Below, piece by piece: positions 47,430 to 56,157 of a stretch of 57,697 nt of DNA (position 1 is its first letter; the number at the start of each line of letters is the position of its first letter). The stretch lies in the NCBI GenBank assembly GCA_945877135.1, contig CAMCQY010000007.1, positions 1-57,697 of the forward strand, given 5' to 3'. The translations under genes and the position numbers were made by a program. This stretch comes from Candidatus Kuenenia stuttgartensis (lineage in GTDB: Bacteria; Planctomycetota; Planctomycetia; Pirellulales; UBA1268). The notes beneath the pieces were generated by a model. The model searched no databases. It was not told where the DNA came from and worked only from the letters and a program-made list of their open reading frames with translations.

Positions 47430-48956
47430 TCAGCCGCCACGACGCAGCCGCGCGAACAGGCGGCGGTAGTCCCCCAGCCGCACGGCCGCGACCGCCGGTC
47501 GCCCCGCGGGCTGCGCCAGCAGATCTTCCTCGATCACGACCATGTCGGAGTCGTCCAAGTCCGCCGCCGGCGGCGTGACACGTGGCCCTTGCTCGATCGC
47601 CGGCAGCGATTCCCCTCCAGACGGCCCGGCGATCCCGCCGCGTGACCGGCCGTCGTGCGGCCCAGAGTCCTCCCCCGGCCGGGCATCGGCCAGTTCGGCC
47701 AACTGCCTTACCAGCGCCGCCCCCTCACAACTGGCCACGTGCTGATGGCGGCTGAAGTCGTCGGGCGACCGCATCAGATAGCGTTCCACGATTCGCTCCT
47801 CCTGCTCGAAGAACTCCTGAAACGGGTCTGTCGAGGCATCGAACACGAACTCCACATCTGGCCCATGCCAGGGGTCGGGATCGACGGCATGCGTCGGCTC
47901 GTGATCATCCATGCCGATGATCTCGCGAAGAGTCGCCAAGGGCCGCATTGGCACGTCGCCGCCACGGCTCGTGGGCTGGTCGTCGAGCGATCCGAATTCG
48001 ATCACCCCAACGCCACTGTCACCGCCATGTTCATGCACGATGGAGCCGTCCGACAAACCGTCGAGCGAGCTGTCGATGCCACTGAATGGGTCGATGCCGG
48101 TGTCGGCCATGCCATCCTGGGCAGCGGTGGGCATGCCGGCGGAATCGTGGCATGTCTCCCCGGCGACCAGGTGGCCGAAGAGCGCCGGCGACGGCAGTTT
48201 CTGGATCTCCTGCCAGGCAGCGGCGATGTCGGAGGGCTTCACCCGCCGGCGGGCATCGGCGACGAGCACGATCGCCTGGTCGCAGAGTTGGTTCATCAGT
48301 CGGGGCACGCCGTCGGCAACGCTGTAGACGGCGTCGTCGCAGCCGGGCTCGAAGCAGGTGTCCCAGTCGAGGCCCGCGGCCTTTGTCTGCGTCCGGAGGT
48401 ACGCCACCGTCTCCGCATGATCGAGCGGCTCGAGATACGAACGCACTGCGATTCGCTGGGCGAAGCTCTCCATCTTGGGCGTTCCCAGCCGCTCCTCGAG
48501 GGCGGCCGGCCCGGCCAGCACGATGTGGACAGCAGGCAGCGGCGTGGGCATGTTTGCCAGGAGCCGCAGTTCCTCGACCAGCCGCAGCGGGAGCGTGTGG
48601 GCTTCGTCCACCAGGATCACCAGTCCCGATCCGCTGGCGGCCAGTCCCCGTACGATCTCCGCCACGGCGATCCTCAGCTCGGCTTCGTCGATCCCACGGT
48701 AGGGCTGCCCAAGGTCCACAAGGATCGACTGCCAGAGCGCCCTGCGGGTGCAGATCCTCGCGCCGGAGAGGAGCGCGACTTTGAAGTCCTCCGCCACGCT
48801 CTCACCCACCTTTGCCAGGAGGAGTGACTTGCCCGTGCCCGGCGGCCCAACCACCAGCGAGATTCCCTCCGCGCGGCGGATCGCGCGGTCGATGGCGTGC
48901 ATGGCCGCATCGATCACCCGAGCCGGGTGATAGAACTGCGTCCGAGGGACAGCCAT
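47430..48956 (-). CDS. ExeA/GspA-like AAA ATPase with long acidic C-terminal tail
   Basis: This 508-residue protein begins MAVPRTQFYHPARVI and has an AAA domain at about 20-270: Walker A GPPGTGKS, Walker B LVILVDEAHTLPL, and the TniB/ExeA-type segments RLLANMPTPLPAVHIVLAG and GVPRLMNQLCDQAIVLVA. The remaining ~235 residues are acidic and low-complexity, with FVFDASTDPFQEFFEQEERIVERYL, ending RLFARLRRGG. ExeA-type ATPases serve secretion, pilus or envelope complexes, but none is encoded nearby. The TTG-initiated frame to 49052 is rejected. Confidence 0.82.
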   Translation of the reverse strand: MAVPRTQFYHPARVIDAAMHAIDRAIRRAEGISLVVGPPGTGKSLLLAKVGESVAEDFKVALLSGARICTRRALWQSILVDLGQPYRGIDEAELRIAVAEIVRGLAASGSGLVILVDEAHTLPLRLVEELRLLANMPTPLPAVHIVLAGPAALEERLGTPKMESFAQRIAVRSYLEPLDHAETVAYLRTQTKAAGLDWDTCFEPGCDDAVYSVADGVPRLMNQLCDQAIVLVADARRRVKPSDIAAAWQEIQKLPSPALFGHLVAGETCHDSAGMPTAAQDGMADTGIDPFSGIDSSLDGLSDGSIVHEHGGDSGVGVIEFGSLDDQPTSRGGDVPMRPLATLREIIGMDDHEPTHAVDPDPWHGPDVEFVFDASTDPFQEFFEQEERIVERYLMRSPDDFSRHQHVASCEGAALVRQLAELADARPGEDSGPHDGRSRGGIAGPSGGESLPAIEQGPRVTPPAADLDDSDMVVIEEDLLAQPAGRPAVAAVRLGDYRRLFARLRRGG

Positions 48957-49159
48957 GAAGGGGCGGGTGGAGGGGTGCCGACGGGGTTGATGCACGGGTT
49001 TGAATATCCAGAGGTGACGTTCACAACTTCCGACACCAGTGGTTTCGACCAACTGTCGCGCCTTCCTGTACCGTCCGACGCGCCCGTAGACTTTGCGGTG
49101 TGGAGAAATCGGCCCGACCGAGACCGGTGGCGCCGGATATGACGCCCGGAGGTGATTGT

Positions 49160-49870
49160 GTGTTCCATGTGAAGATTTGCGGGGTGACCACCGCCGCCGA
49201 CGCAGCCATGGTCGCCGCAGCGGGCGGCGATGCCATCGGTCTCAACTTCGTGTCGGGCTCTCCCCGTCAGCTCGACCTGATCCGCGGCCGCGAGGTGGCC
49301 GACGCCATTCCCGCCGGGGTGCTCCGGGTGGGTGTCTTCGCCGGCACCCCCGCCGCCGAGATCCGTCGCATCGCCCACGAACTCGCCCTCGATGTCATCC
49401 AACTCCACGGCCATCTCGACGGCGATCGAGAACCAGTCGACCCGCCCGGGTTGTGCCGAGAGCTCGTCGGACTCCCTGTGATCCGGGCCTTGCGGCTCGA
49501 GACCTCTCGGCCCGGCATCGACGCGTTGGCAGAAGCCCGGCAGTGGATTGCCGCGGCGGCGGCCGCGGGGGTCTCGCCCGTGATGGCGATCATTGACGCC
49601 GCCGTTTCACGTGGCACCCCCTCAGGCCAACTCGGTGGCACCGGGGAACGGGTTGACTGGACCGCGCTGGCCCAGGCCGGCTCGCTGCCGGTGCCGATGG
49701 CCGTCGCGGGCGGACTGACCCCGGACAACGTCGCCGAAGCGATCCGCATCACCGGGCTTTCGGCCGTGGATACGGCCAGCGGCGTGGAGGCCGCCCCGGG
49801 ACGGAAAGACCCCCGAAAAGTCCGAGACTTCATCGCCGCCGCCCGCCGGGGTCTCGAGGCCCTCCCGTAG
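49160..49870 (+). CDS. trpF: Phosphoribosylanthranilate isomerase
   Basis: This 236-residue TIM-barrel enzyme isomerises N-(5-phosphoribosyl)anthranilate in tryptophan synthesis. The motifs [14 protein letters not shown] (Cys base), [17 protein letters not shown] and [14 protein letters not shown] are present. I choose the GTG at 49160 because GGAGG at 49148-49152 is 7 nt upstream; an in-frame ATG at 49139 precedes that ribosome site. It is not beside other trp genes. Confidence 0.93.
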   Translation: MFHVKICGVTTAADAAMVAAAGGDAIGLNFVSGSPRQLDLIRGREVADAIPAGVLRVGVFAGTPAAEIRRIAHELALDVIQLHGHLDGDREPVDPPGLCRELVGLPVIRALRLETSRPGIDALAEARQWIAAAAAAGVSPVMAIIDAAVSRGTPSGQLGGTGERVDWTALAQAGSLPVPMAVAGGLTPDNVAEAIRITGLSAVDTASGVEAAPGRKDPRKVRDFIAAARRGLEALP

Positions 49871-49876
49871 CCGATT

Positions 49877-49906
49877 TTGCGATTGCCATCACGAGGCTAC
49901 TATACG
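49877..49906 (+). promoter_or_regulatory. Possible promoter of ahcY
   Basis: TTGCGA (49877-49882) and TATACG (49901-49906) are 18 bp apart upstream of ahcY in an AT-richer patch. The match to sigma-70 is partial and planctomycete promoters are poorly defined. Confidence 0.3.
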
Positions 49907-49949
49907 ACAACTCAGAATCATAACCCACCCCGCTCCAGGAGCCTTTCCA

Positions 49950-51263
49950 GTGTCGCAAGTCGAAACCCGCCTGCCCTACAAAGTCGCCGATCTCTCGCTG
50001 GCCGATTGGGGCCGCAAAGAGATCATGCTGGCTGAGAACGAGATGCCCGGCCTGATGGCCCTCCGTCAGAAGTATGGCAAGTCGAAGCCCCTTGCTGGCG
50101 CGCGGATCGCCGGCTGCCTCCACATGACGATCCAGACCGCCGTCCTCATCGAGACGCTGAAGGAGCTCGGCGCGGAAGTGACCTGGAGCAGCTGCAACAT
50201 CTTCTCGACGCAGGACCACGCCGCCGCCGCCATCGCCAAGGCCGGCTTCCCGGTCTACGCCTGGAAGGGCATGACCAACGAGGAGTTCGACTGGTGCATC
50301 GAGCAGACGCTGTTCTTCAAGGATGGCGAGCCGCTCAACATGATCCTCGACGACGGTGGCGACCTCACCTCGATGGTACACAACAAGTATCCCGAACTGA
50401 TCGGCGGCATCCGCGGCCTCTCTGAGGAAACCACCACGGGCGTGCACCGTCTCTATCAGATGCATGAAAACGGCGAGCTCAAGCTCCCGGCGATTAACAT
50501 CAACGACTCCTGCACGAAGAGCAAGTTTGACAACCTCTACGGCTGTCGCGAGAGCCTCGCCGACGGCATCAAGCGGGCCACCGACGTGATGGTGGCCGGC
50601 AAGGTGGTGGTGGTCTGCGGCTACGGCGACGTCGGCAAGGGCTCTGCCCACTCCATGAAGGCACTCGGTGCCCGCGTGATCGTCACCGAAGTTGACCCCA
50701 TCAATGCCCTGCAGGCCGCGATGGAGGGCTACGAGGTCACGACCATGGAAGAGGCCGCCTCCCGTGGCCAGATCTTCGTGACGGCCACCGGCTGCCGTGA
50801 CGTCATCCTCGGGTCGCACATCCAGCAGATGCCCAACGATGCCATCATCTGCAACATCGGGCACTTCGACCTGGAAATCGACATCGCCTGGCTGGAAAAC
50901 ACGAAGGGCGTGAAGAAGGTTGAGATCAAGCCGCAGGTTGACCGCTACACCCTGCCGAGCGGCAAGTCGGTGATCGTGCTGGCGGAGGGCCGGCTCGTGA
51001 ACCTCGGCTGTGCCACCGGCCACCCGTCGTTCGTGATGAGCACGAGCTTCACCAACCAGGTGCTGGCCCAGATCGCGCTCTGGACCGACACCGACGCCTA
51101 CGACATCGGCGTTCACATGCTCCCGAAGAAACTCGACGAAGAGGTGGCCCGCCTGCATCTCGACAAGCTGGGCGTCAAGCTGACGAAGCTCACCCCCGCT
51201 CAGGCCGAGTATCTGCACGTGCCGGTCGAGGGCCCGTTCAAGCCCGAGTACTACCGGTACTAG
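49950..51263 (+). CDS. ahcY: Adenosylhomocysteinase
   Basis: This 437-residue enzyme hydrolyses S-adenosylhomocysteine to adenosine and homocysteine, using tightly bound NAD. Segments present are [45 protein letters not shown], the NAD-binding [32 protein letters not shown] and [18 protein letters not shown], and the C-terminus ends KPEYYRY as in the family. The start is GTG at 49950, with AGGAG 8 nt upstream. A strong terminator follows. No SAH riboswitch is recognisable in the 79-bp leader. Confidence 0.97.
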   Translation: MSQVETRLPYKVADLSLADWGRKEIMLAENEMPGLMALRQKYGKSKPLAGARIAGCLHMTIQTAVLIETLKELGAEVTWSSCNIFSTQDHAAAAIAKAGFPVYAWKGMTNEEFDWCIEQTLFFKDGEPLNMILDDGGDLTSMVHNKYPELIGGIRGLSEETTTGVHRLYQMHENGELKLPAININDSCTKSKFDNLYGCRESLADGIKRATDVMVAGKVVVVCGYGDVGKGSAHSMKALGARVIVTEVDPINALQAAMEGYEVTTMEEAASRGQIFVTATGCRDVILGSHIQQMPNDAIICNIGHFDLEIDIAWLENTKGVKKVEIKPQVDRYTLPSGKSVIVLAEGRLVNLGCATGHPSFVMSTSFTNQVLAQIALWTDTDAYDIGVHMLPKKLDEEVARLHLDKLGVKLTKLTPAQAEYLHVPVEGPFKPEYYRY

Positions 51264-51298
51264 TCTGGCTGGGTTCGTTCGCCACAGATCGATTCAGG

Positions 51299-51333
51299 GC
51301 GGGGGCGTCGCGATGCGACGCCCCCGCTTTTTT
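51299..51333 (+). terminator. Rho-independent terminator of ahcY
   Basis: A perfect 13-bp stem (GCGGGGGCGTCGC and complement) with loop GAT is followed directly by TTTTTT. It lies 36 bp after the ahcY stop codon. Confidence 0.92.
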
Positions 51334-51346
51334 GATGCGCTCTCGG

Positions 51347-51363
51347 CGTTCCACGTGGAAACA
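51347..51363. promoter_or_regulatory. Possible weak parS site
   Basis: CGTTCCACGTGGAAACA resembles parS (TGTTTCACGTGAAACA), with the central CACGTG intact and substitutions next to it. It lies about 1.8 kb upstream of the two perfect palindromes. Confidence 0.4.
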
Positions 51364-51368
51364 ATGCG

Positions 51369-51467
51369 CATTCCCTCGCTCGCGCGTCGGGCTTGCATGG
51401 GAGCAACCTTTGCTCATCCAAGCCCGCGCCCTCTCATCCAAGCCCGCAGCGCAAGCAAGGGAATACG
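51369..51467. repeat. Family A palindromic repeat, locus 7
   Basis: A direct arm at 51369-51400, a partial inverted piece at about 51414-51427 and a full inverted arm at 51434-51467. It lies between ahcY and the DUF1015 gene (tandem, plus strand). The partial-plus-full organisation is the same as in locus 4. Confidence 0.85.
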
Positions 51468-51547
51468 CCCCACGCTCAACGACTGCTGCCTTGCGGTGTG
51501 CTACTCTTCTCCGTTCCGCACGTTCTCCTCCTCCGGCGCTCCAACGT

Positions 51548-52870
51548 ATGCCCTCCGTTGCTCCTCTCCGTGGTCTCCGCTACGACCCCAAGCATGTCGG
51601 CGCCCTCTCGCAGGTCATCGCCCCGCCCTACGACGTCATCGATGCGTCGCTCCAGCAGCGGCTCTACGAGCAGCACCCCGCCAACGTGGTCCGGCTCGAA
51701 CTCAACCGGGCGGAGCCGGGTGACGACGACCAGTCAAACCGCTACACCCGGGCTGCGAAGTTCCTCAAAGCCTGGCGAGAGCAGGGCGTGGTCATGCAGG
51801 AGTCGGCGGCGGCGCTCTACGTCTACCACCAGGAGTTCGACGTGGAGGGACGCCGGCACGTCCGCCGGGGTGTGATGGCCCGGGTGCGGCTCGAGCGTTT
51901 CGGCACCGGCAACATCCATCCCCATGAGGAGACGATGTCGGGCCCGAAGCAGGACCGCCTGCTGCTCACGCGGGCCTGCCGGGCCAACCTCAGCCAGGTG
52001 TTTGGACTCTACCCCGACCCGGAGGGCGAGGTGCAGGACCTGCTCGACGCGTCGGTGGCCGGCCAGCCGCCCGTGGAGGCGACCGATCACCTCGGCGTGC
52101 GGAGCTGGATGTGGCCCATGACGAATGAGTCGGTGGCAGCCCGAGTGGCCGGTCTGCTGGGACCGAAGCCTGTCTTCATCGCCGACGGCCACCACCGCTA
52201 TGAGACTGCCTGCACCTACCGCGATGAGGTCGCCCGGGAGTATGCCGAGCAGCACGGGGGCGAGCCGCTGCCGTCCGACCACCCGGCAAACTTCGTTCTG
52301 ATGATGCTCGTTGGCATGAGCGATCCAGGCCTGGTCGTGCTCCCCACGCACCGCCTGTTCATCGAGCCCAGCGTAGCCACGGCGACCGAGCTCGCCGCCA
52401 AACTGGGCGACTGCTTCACGGTTGAACCGGCCGGCACCGGCCCCGCCGACGCGGAGAACGTCTGGCTCGAAGTCGAGTCGGAAGGCAGCCAGGGCACGCT
52501 CGGCCTCTACACAGCCGGCGACCAGGCCTGGACGCTGGCCCGGATCACCCCGGCGGGCCGGGCTCGGATGGAGACCGTGGCGGCCGACCATAGCGCCGCC
52601 TGGAGGCGCCTGGGGGTGTCGATCCTCCACCGGCTCGTGATCGGCGACCTGCTGGGAGCCAAGGAGATTCCCACCCCTGGCTACGTGCACCTCATGCAGG
52701 AGGTGGTGGAGGGACTGGGCACCGGTCGCTATCCGTTGGCCGCGCTCGTCATGCCCGCCAGCGTGGACGACATCCGCGAGGTGAGCCAGACCGGCGAACG
52801 CATGCCGGCCAAAAGCACCTACTTCTATCCCAAGCTCGCCAGCGGTCTGGTTTTTAATCCGCTCGTGTGA
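51548..52870 (+). CDS. DUF1015 family protein
   Basis: This 440-residue protein has the DUF1015 signatures PLRGLRYDPKHVGALSQVIAPPYDVI, the HPHEETM segment, FIADGHHRYETACTYRDE and AKSTYFYPKLASGLVFNPL. Some members are linked to HPr-kinase/phosphatase or serine metabolism context, but no activity is established to my knowledge. The DGHHRYE motif looks like a metal or phosphate site. No clear ribosome site precedes the ATG, and the longer frame upstream runs into repeat sequence. Confidence 0.85.
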   Translation: MPSVAPLRGLRYDPKHVGALSQVIAPPYDVIDASLQQRLYEQHPANVVRLELNRAEPGDDDQSNRYTRAAKFLKAWREQGVVMQESAAALYVYHQEFDVEGRRHVRRGVMARVRLERFGTGNIHPHEETMSGPKQDRLLLTRACRANLSQVFGLYPDPEGEVQDLLDASVAGQPPVEATDHLGVRSWMWPMTNESVAARVAGLLGPKPVFIADGHHRYETACTYRDEVAREYAEQHGGEPLPSDHPANFVLMMLVGMSDPGLVVLPTHRLFIEPSVATATELAAKLGDCFTVEPAGTGPADAENVWLEVESEGSQGTLGLYTAGDQAWTLARITPAGRARMETVAADHSAAWRRLGVSILHRLVIGDLLGAKEIPTPGYVHLMQEVVEGLGTGRYPLAALVMPASVDDIREVSQTGERMPAKSTYFYPKLASGLVFNPLV

Positions 52871-52882
52871 TGGCTTGCGGAA

Positions 52883-52903
52883 TCCGTGAGGGGCTGCCCA
52901 TGG
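52883..52903. repeat. Isolated left end of family B (20-bp direct repeat with 53007-53026)
   Basis: The 20-bp string from TCCGTGAGG through GCTGCCCATG occurs exactly at 52883-52902 and again at 53007-53026, where it forms the left edge of a full family B element. The ~104 bp between the two copies contain several short hairpins (GGCGGA/TCCGCC, GGATA/TATCC). Confidence 0.7.
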
Positions 52904-53013
52904 CTGTATACACGCGAAACATGGCATCCTGCCATTTTCGCTTGGCGGACATCCGTCCGCCGGTGCTCACCCGGCCCTCCGGGCCTGCGCTGATGGATAC
53001 GACGTATCCGTGA

Positions 53014-53142
53014 GGGGCTGCCCATGTCCCGAGAGCCGGCGTTGCTGACCAGCGCAGGCAGGATGCCGGAGCGCAGTCAGCATCGAGTGAGCGGAGGCAG
53101 GATGCCGAAGCGAACGTCCGGCGACGGGACGTGGGCAGCCCC
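53014..53142. repeat. Family B element, second intact copy
   Basis: This 129-bp element is bounded by GGGGCTGCCCATGTCCCG and an inverted copy with 17 of 18 matches. Its interior aligns with that of 15914-16054 (for example GAGAGCCGGCGTTGCTGAC and CGCAGTCAGCATCGAGTGAG) apart from a short deletion near the right side. It encodes no protein. Confidence 0.8.
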
Positions 53143-53177
53143 GAACCGCCCACTACCACTACCACCCAGCCCGCACA

Positions 53178-53193
53178 GGTTTCACGTGAAACC
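53178..53193. promoter_or_regulatory. parS: parS centromere site 1
   Basis: GGTTTCACGTGAAACC is a perfect 16-bp palindrome that equals the parS core GTTTCACGTGAAAC. It lies 127 bp upstream of parA. ParB is expected to load here. Confidence 0.93.
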
Positions 53194-53223
53194 GGTGAGA
53201 TAGGCGATCTGGGAAGCGAGGGC

Positions 53224-53239
53224 GGTTTCACGTGAAACC
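53224..53239. promoter_or_regulatory. parS: parS centromere site 2
   Basis: An identical 16-bp palindrome to the one at 53178, with 46 bp between centres (about four and a half helical turns). It is 80 bp upstream of parA. Confidence 0.93.
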
Positions 53240-53319
53240 ACGTCCATGCCGGGCCGGTTGCTGCCGATATTCCGTGGGCACGCGTTGTGCGTGCGTTGGC
53301 GTTTGGAAGGGATGTGCGT

Positions 53320-54066
53320 GTGGGACGGATTCTCTGCGTGGCCAATCAGAAGGGCGGCGTCGGCAAAACGACGACCTCCGCCAACCTCGCGGCCGGCTTG
53401 GCTCGGGGCGGCCTCCGCACACTCCTGCTCGACCTCGACCCGCAGTGCAACGCCACCACCGGCTTCGGTGCCACTCCCGCACTGACGCACCCGCTCGTCT
53501 CGGAGGCCCCGCTCTCCGAGGCTGTCATGGAGACCGGCATTCCCAATCTCTCCATCATTCCCGGAAGCCGCAGTGTCCGCGATGTCGAACGGATCGCGGC
53601 AGAGGCGCGGAGCGGGTCGATGGTGCTCGAAAATCATCTCGCCCGCGGGCTCAATGCCTGGGACTATTGCCTGATCGACTGTCCGCCGAGTGTCGGCGAA
53701 CTGACTCGAACGGCACTGGCCGGGAGCACCGAGGTGCTGATGCCCATTCAATGCGAATACTTCGCGCTCGAAGGACTCACCCAGATGATCGAGGTGATCC
53801 GCGACGTGATGGCCGAGCGACCGGGCCGGCTGCGGTTCAGCGGGATCGTGCTCACGATGCACGACGCCGCGCTCGAACTGACGGCGGAGGTCGAGGCCGA
53901 GGTCAGGGATTTTTTTGGGGAGATCGTCTTCGAGACGGTGATCCCGCGCGACGTGGCCGTCTCGGAGGCGCCCAGCCACGGGCAGAGTGTGCTCGATTAC
54001 GCCCCGCGCTCGCGAGGAGCGCGGGCCTATACAGAACTGTGCATGGAGGTACGCGACTGTGAGTAA
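53320..54066 (+). CDS. parA: Chromosome partitioning ATPase ParA (Soj)
   Basis: This 248-residue Walker-type ATPase starts GRILCVANQKGGVGKTTTSANLAAGLA, with the deviant Walker A KGGVGKTT; it also has DLDPQCNATTGFG and LIDCPPSVGELTR. ParA binds the nucleoid non-specifically and moves ParB-parS complexes. The GTG at 53320 follows GGAAGGG at 53305-53311 by 8 nt and is preferred to the GTGs at 53287 and 53314. Two parS sites precede it, and it overlaps parB by 8 bp. Confidence 0.95.
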   Translation: MGRILCVANQKGGVGKTTTSANLAAGLARGGLRTLLLDLDPQCNATTGFGATPALTHPLVSEAPLSEAVMETGIPNLSIIPGSRSVRDVERIAAEARSGSMVLENHLARGLNAWDYCLIDCPPSVGELTRTALAGSTEVLMPIQCEYFALEGLTQMIEVIRDVMAERPGRLRFSGIVLTMHDAALELTAEVEAEVRDFFGEIVFETVIPRDVAVSEAPSHGQSVLDYAPRSRGARAYTELCMEVRDCE

Positions 54067-55114
54067 GGAACGACGCTTGGGCCGTGGGCTGGAGGCACTG
54101 CTGGGCCGGGCCGGGATCGATCCCGCGCCGGCGACTCAGGGCAGCGCGGCCGTGGCCACGCAGCCTGCCCGTCAGGAACTCGGCGCCGGGGCCGCCCGGC
54201 TGATCCTCCACAAGCCCGAGGAGTTGGAGCAGGCCGCCGCGTCGCTCCCTACCAACGAGATCGCCGAGGGGCTGATCGACCCCAATCCGTGGCAGCCGCG
54301 GAGCATCGTCAACGACACCGATCTTGTGGAGCTGGCCAACAGCCTGCGTGAACACGGGCTCGTGCAGCCGATCGTGGTGCGGGCGTATGGCGACCGCTAC
54401 CAACTCATCGCAGGCCAGCGTCGGCTTTTCGCCGCGAGGCGGCTGGGCTGGGGTAAGGTGCATGTCCGGGTGCTCGAGGTGGACGACCGGCAGATGTCGG
54501 AGATCGCCATCGTCGAGAACCTGCAGCGTCGCGACCTCGACCCGCTGGAGAAGGCAGCGAGCTTCAAGCAGTATCTTTCCGCCTGGGGTGGAACGCAGGA
54601 CGAACTCGCCAAGCGGCTCTCGATCGACCGCTCCACCGTGGCCAATCTGATCCGCCTGCTCGAACTGCCCGAGGGGGTGCAGAAGCGGCTCCGCTCTGGC
54701 GCGATCTCGATGGGGCACGCGCGGGCCCTCCTGCCGCTAGGTGACGAGGAGGAGCAGGTCCGGCTCGCCGATCGGATCGCTTCCGACGGGCTTTCGGTCC
54801 GCGCGATCGAAGCGGAGGTGGCCGAGATCCTCCGGGCTGATGACCTCGCCGACGAGGATGGAATGCTCGATGAACCGGGCGATCAGACGCCTGTTGGGGG
54901 CACTGCCACGACCACCGGAACGGCGGTGAAACGCAAGCCGGGCCGCCCGGCCACGAAGCGTTCCAGCCAGACCGTGGCCGTCGAAAACGACCTGCGGCGG
55001 GCGCTCGGCGTGAAAGTGGTGGTGCACGCCAACGGCAAGGGAGCCGGCCGAATCGTGATCCCGTTTGCCAATCTCGACGAATTCCAGCGGCTCTTCGAAC
55101 ATCTGGCGGAGTGA
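54059..55114 (+). CDS. parB: Chromosome partitioning protein ParB (Spo0J)
   Basis: This 351-residue protein has the ParB start (KERRLGRGLEALLG), the CTPase domain (LIDPNPWQPR, AGQRRLFAARRLGW, ENLQRRDLDPLEKA), the parS-binding HTH (QDELAKRLSIDRSTVANLIRLL), a polar linker and a dimerising C-terminus. The CTP-binding arginine motif reads GQRR instead of the common GERR. The GTG at 54059 has GGAGG 9 nt upstream and overlaps parA, indicating translational coupling. Confidence 0.94.
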   Translation: MSKERRLGRGLEALLGRAGIDPAPATQGSAAVATQPARQELGAGAARLILHKPEELEQAAASLPTNEIAEGLIDPNPWQPRSIVNDTDLVELANSLREHGLVQPIVVRAYGDRYQLIAGQRRLFAARRLGWGKVHVRVLEVDDRQMSEIAIVENLQRRDLDPLEKAASFKQYLSAWGGTQDELAKRLSIDRSTVANLIRLLELPEGVQKRLRSGAISMGHARALLPLGDEEEQVRLADRIASDGLSVRAIEAEVAEILRADDLADEDGMLDEPGDQTPVGGTATTTGTAVKRKPGRPATKRSSQTVAVENDLRRALGVKVVVHANGKGAGRIVIPFANLDEFQRLFEHLAE

Positions 55115-55179
55115 CTCCGGCCGCCGATGCGGTAGACTCTTTCTGAGGGCCCACGGATCACGGATCGCGGGCCCACCAT

Positions 55180-55252
55180 CGGGGCGTAGCGCAGTTGGCA
55201 GCGCGCCTGGTTTGGGACCAGGAGGTCGAGAGTTCGAATCTCTCCGCCCCGA
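55180..55252 (+). tRNA. tRNA-Pro (anticodon TGG)
   Basis: A 73-nt cloverleaf: acceptor arms CGGGGCG and CGCCCCG with discriminator A, D-arm TAGCGCAGTTGGCAGCGC, anticodon arm CCTGG-TTTGGGA-CCAGG with TGG at 34-36, and T-arm GAGAG-TTCGAAT-CTCTC. The CCA end is not encoded. It lies 65 bp after parB. Confidence 0.96.
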
Positions 55253-55292
55253 TTTCGTCAAAGGGACCGGAGGATTCCTGCCGAGGCAGCCG

Positions 55293-55527
55293 GCATTCCC
55301 TTGCTTGCGCTGCGGGCTTGGATGGACGGGGATCCCGCCGCGCGGGCTTGGATGGACGGGGATCCCGCCGCGCGGGCTTGGATGGGGATCGGGTGCGACC
55401 CATTCCCATGCAAGCCCGAAGCGCAAGCGAGTGGAATCCGCGTGGCATTCCCGTGACGGCAACCCGCATGCCCTTGCGTACGCTGCGGGCTTGGATGAAA
55501 GCGTTGCTACGCCAGGGCTTGGATGGG
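55293..55527. repeat. Family A palindromic repeat, locus 8, with 30-bp tandem expansion
   Basis: After a direct arm at 55293-55324, a 30-bp unit starting GATGGACGGGGATCCCGCC is repeated exactly at 55321-55350 and 55351-55380. An inverted arm (~55405-55438), another direct arm (~55469-55497) and a truncated tail (to 55527) follow. It lies between tRNA-Pro and the convergent crcB. Confidence 0.88.
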
Positions 55528-55532
55528 GAGGG

Positions 55533-55913
55533 CTAGCCGCCGGCGATCCGCAGGCCTGCCCAGACGGCGGCAAGGGCCGCGACGTTCGTGCCGATGACAT
55601 ACGCGGCCGCCGTGAACGGGTGGCCCCCTTCCAACAGCTCCACCGACTGGAAGGCGTAGCTGGAAAAGGTCGTGAACCCTCCAAGCAGACCGACGAGCAG
55701 GATCGTCTCCGCGCTGATGCCGATCGTGCCGCGGGTCCGGGCGAGCCCCACGATCAGCCCAAACGCGAGTGACCCCAGCACGTTCATGGCGAGCGTGCCC
55801 CAGGGGAAACCGACACCAAAAAGCCGCGTGGCGAGGGTCGTGCAGCCGGCGCGGAGCAGCGTGCCGACGGCACCAGCGAGACCGAGCAGCGCGAAGTGGG
55901 ACAGGTGGTTCAT
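55533..55913 (-). CDS. crcB: Fluoride ion channel CrcB (Fluc)
   Basis: This 126-residue protein has four membrane helices and the Fluc signatures GAVGTLLRAGCTT, FPWGTLAMNVLGSLAFGL and GLLGGFTTFSSYAFQSVELL. It forms a dual-topology dimer exporting fluoride. The ATG at 55913 gives the standard length. No fluoride riboswitch is recognisable upstream. Family A sequence lies directly past its stop. Confidence 0.93.
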   Translation of the reverse strand: MNHLSHFALLGLAGAVGTLLRAGCTTLATRLFGVGFPWGTLAMNVLGSLAFGLIVGLARTRGTIGISAETILLVGLLGGFTTFSSYAFQSVELLEGGHPFTAAAYVIGTNVAALAAVWAGLRIAGG

Positions 55914-56157
55914 GGTTGACGAGGGATTATACTGCTGAACTTTCCCGGCCCAGACAGCGTACATAACGGGTTCGGAATCCCACCGGAGCTCGGGAGCCGT
56001 TTCCGATTCCACGCCCGGTCAGTCCGTCCCTGTCCCAGGAATACACCGCCTCACGATGGTCGCCTTCAACAAACGCATTTGCGGCACCAATGGATCGGCG
56101 AAGGGATCGGCGTGAGGATTCCGAGCATTAGGCTATCCTGCCGTAGCGAGGAAACTC

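Noticed and set aside
49871-49949. SAH riboswitch upstream of ahcY
   Set aside because: The 79-bp leader is short and lacks the conserved GAGGAGCGCUGC-type core.
55321-55380. CRISPR array
   Set aside because: Only two directly abutting 30-bp units without spacers, inside a family A repeat.
55195-55772. Small ORFs with peptides such as SLACAAGLD and SPQRKQGNA in several places (also near 28355, 33214, 46399, 51313)
   Set aside because: These are translations of the family A repeat in different frames, with no ribosome sites; they are not genes.
55914-56157. Fluoride riboswitch upstream of crcB
   Set aside because: The minus-strand leader lacks the conserved GAUGG/CUGAUG-type fluoride aptamer elements that I can recognise.
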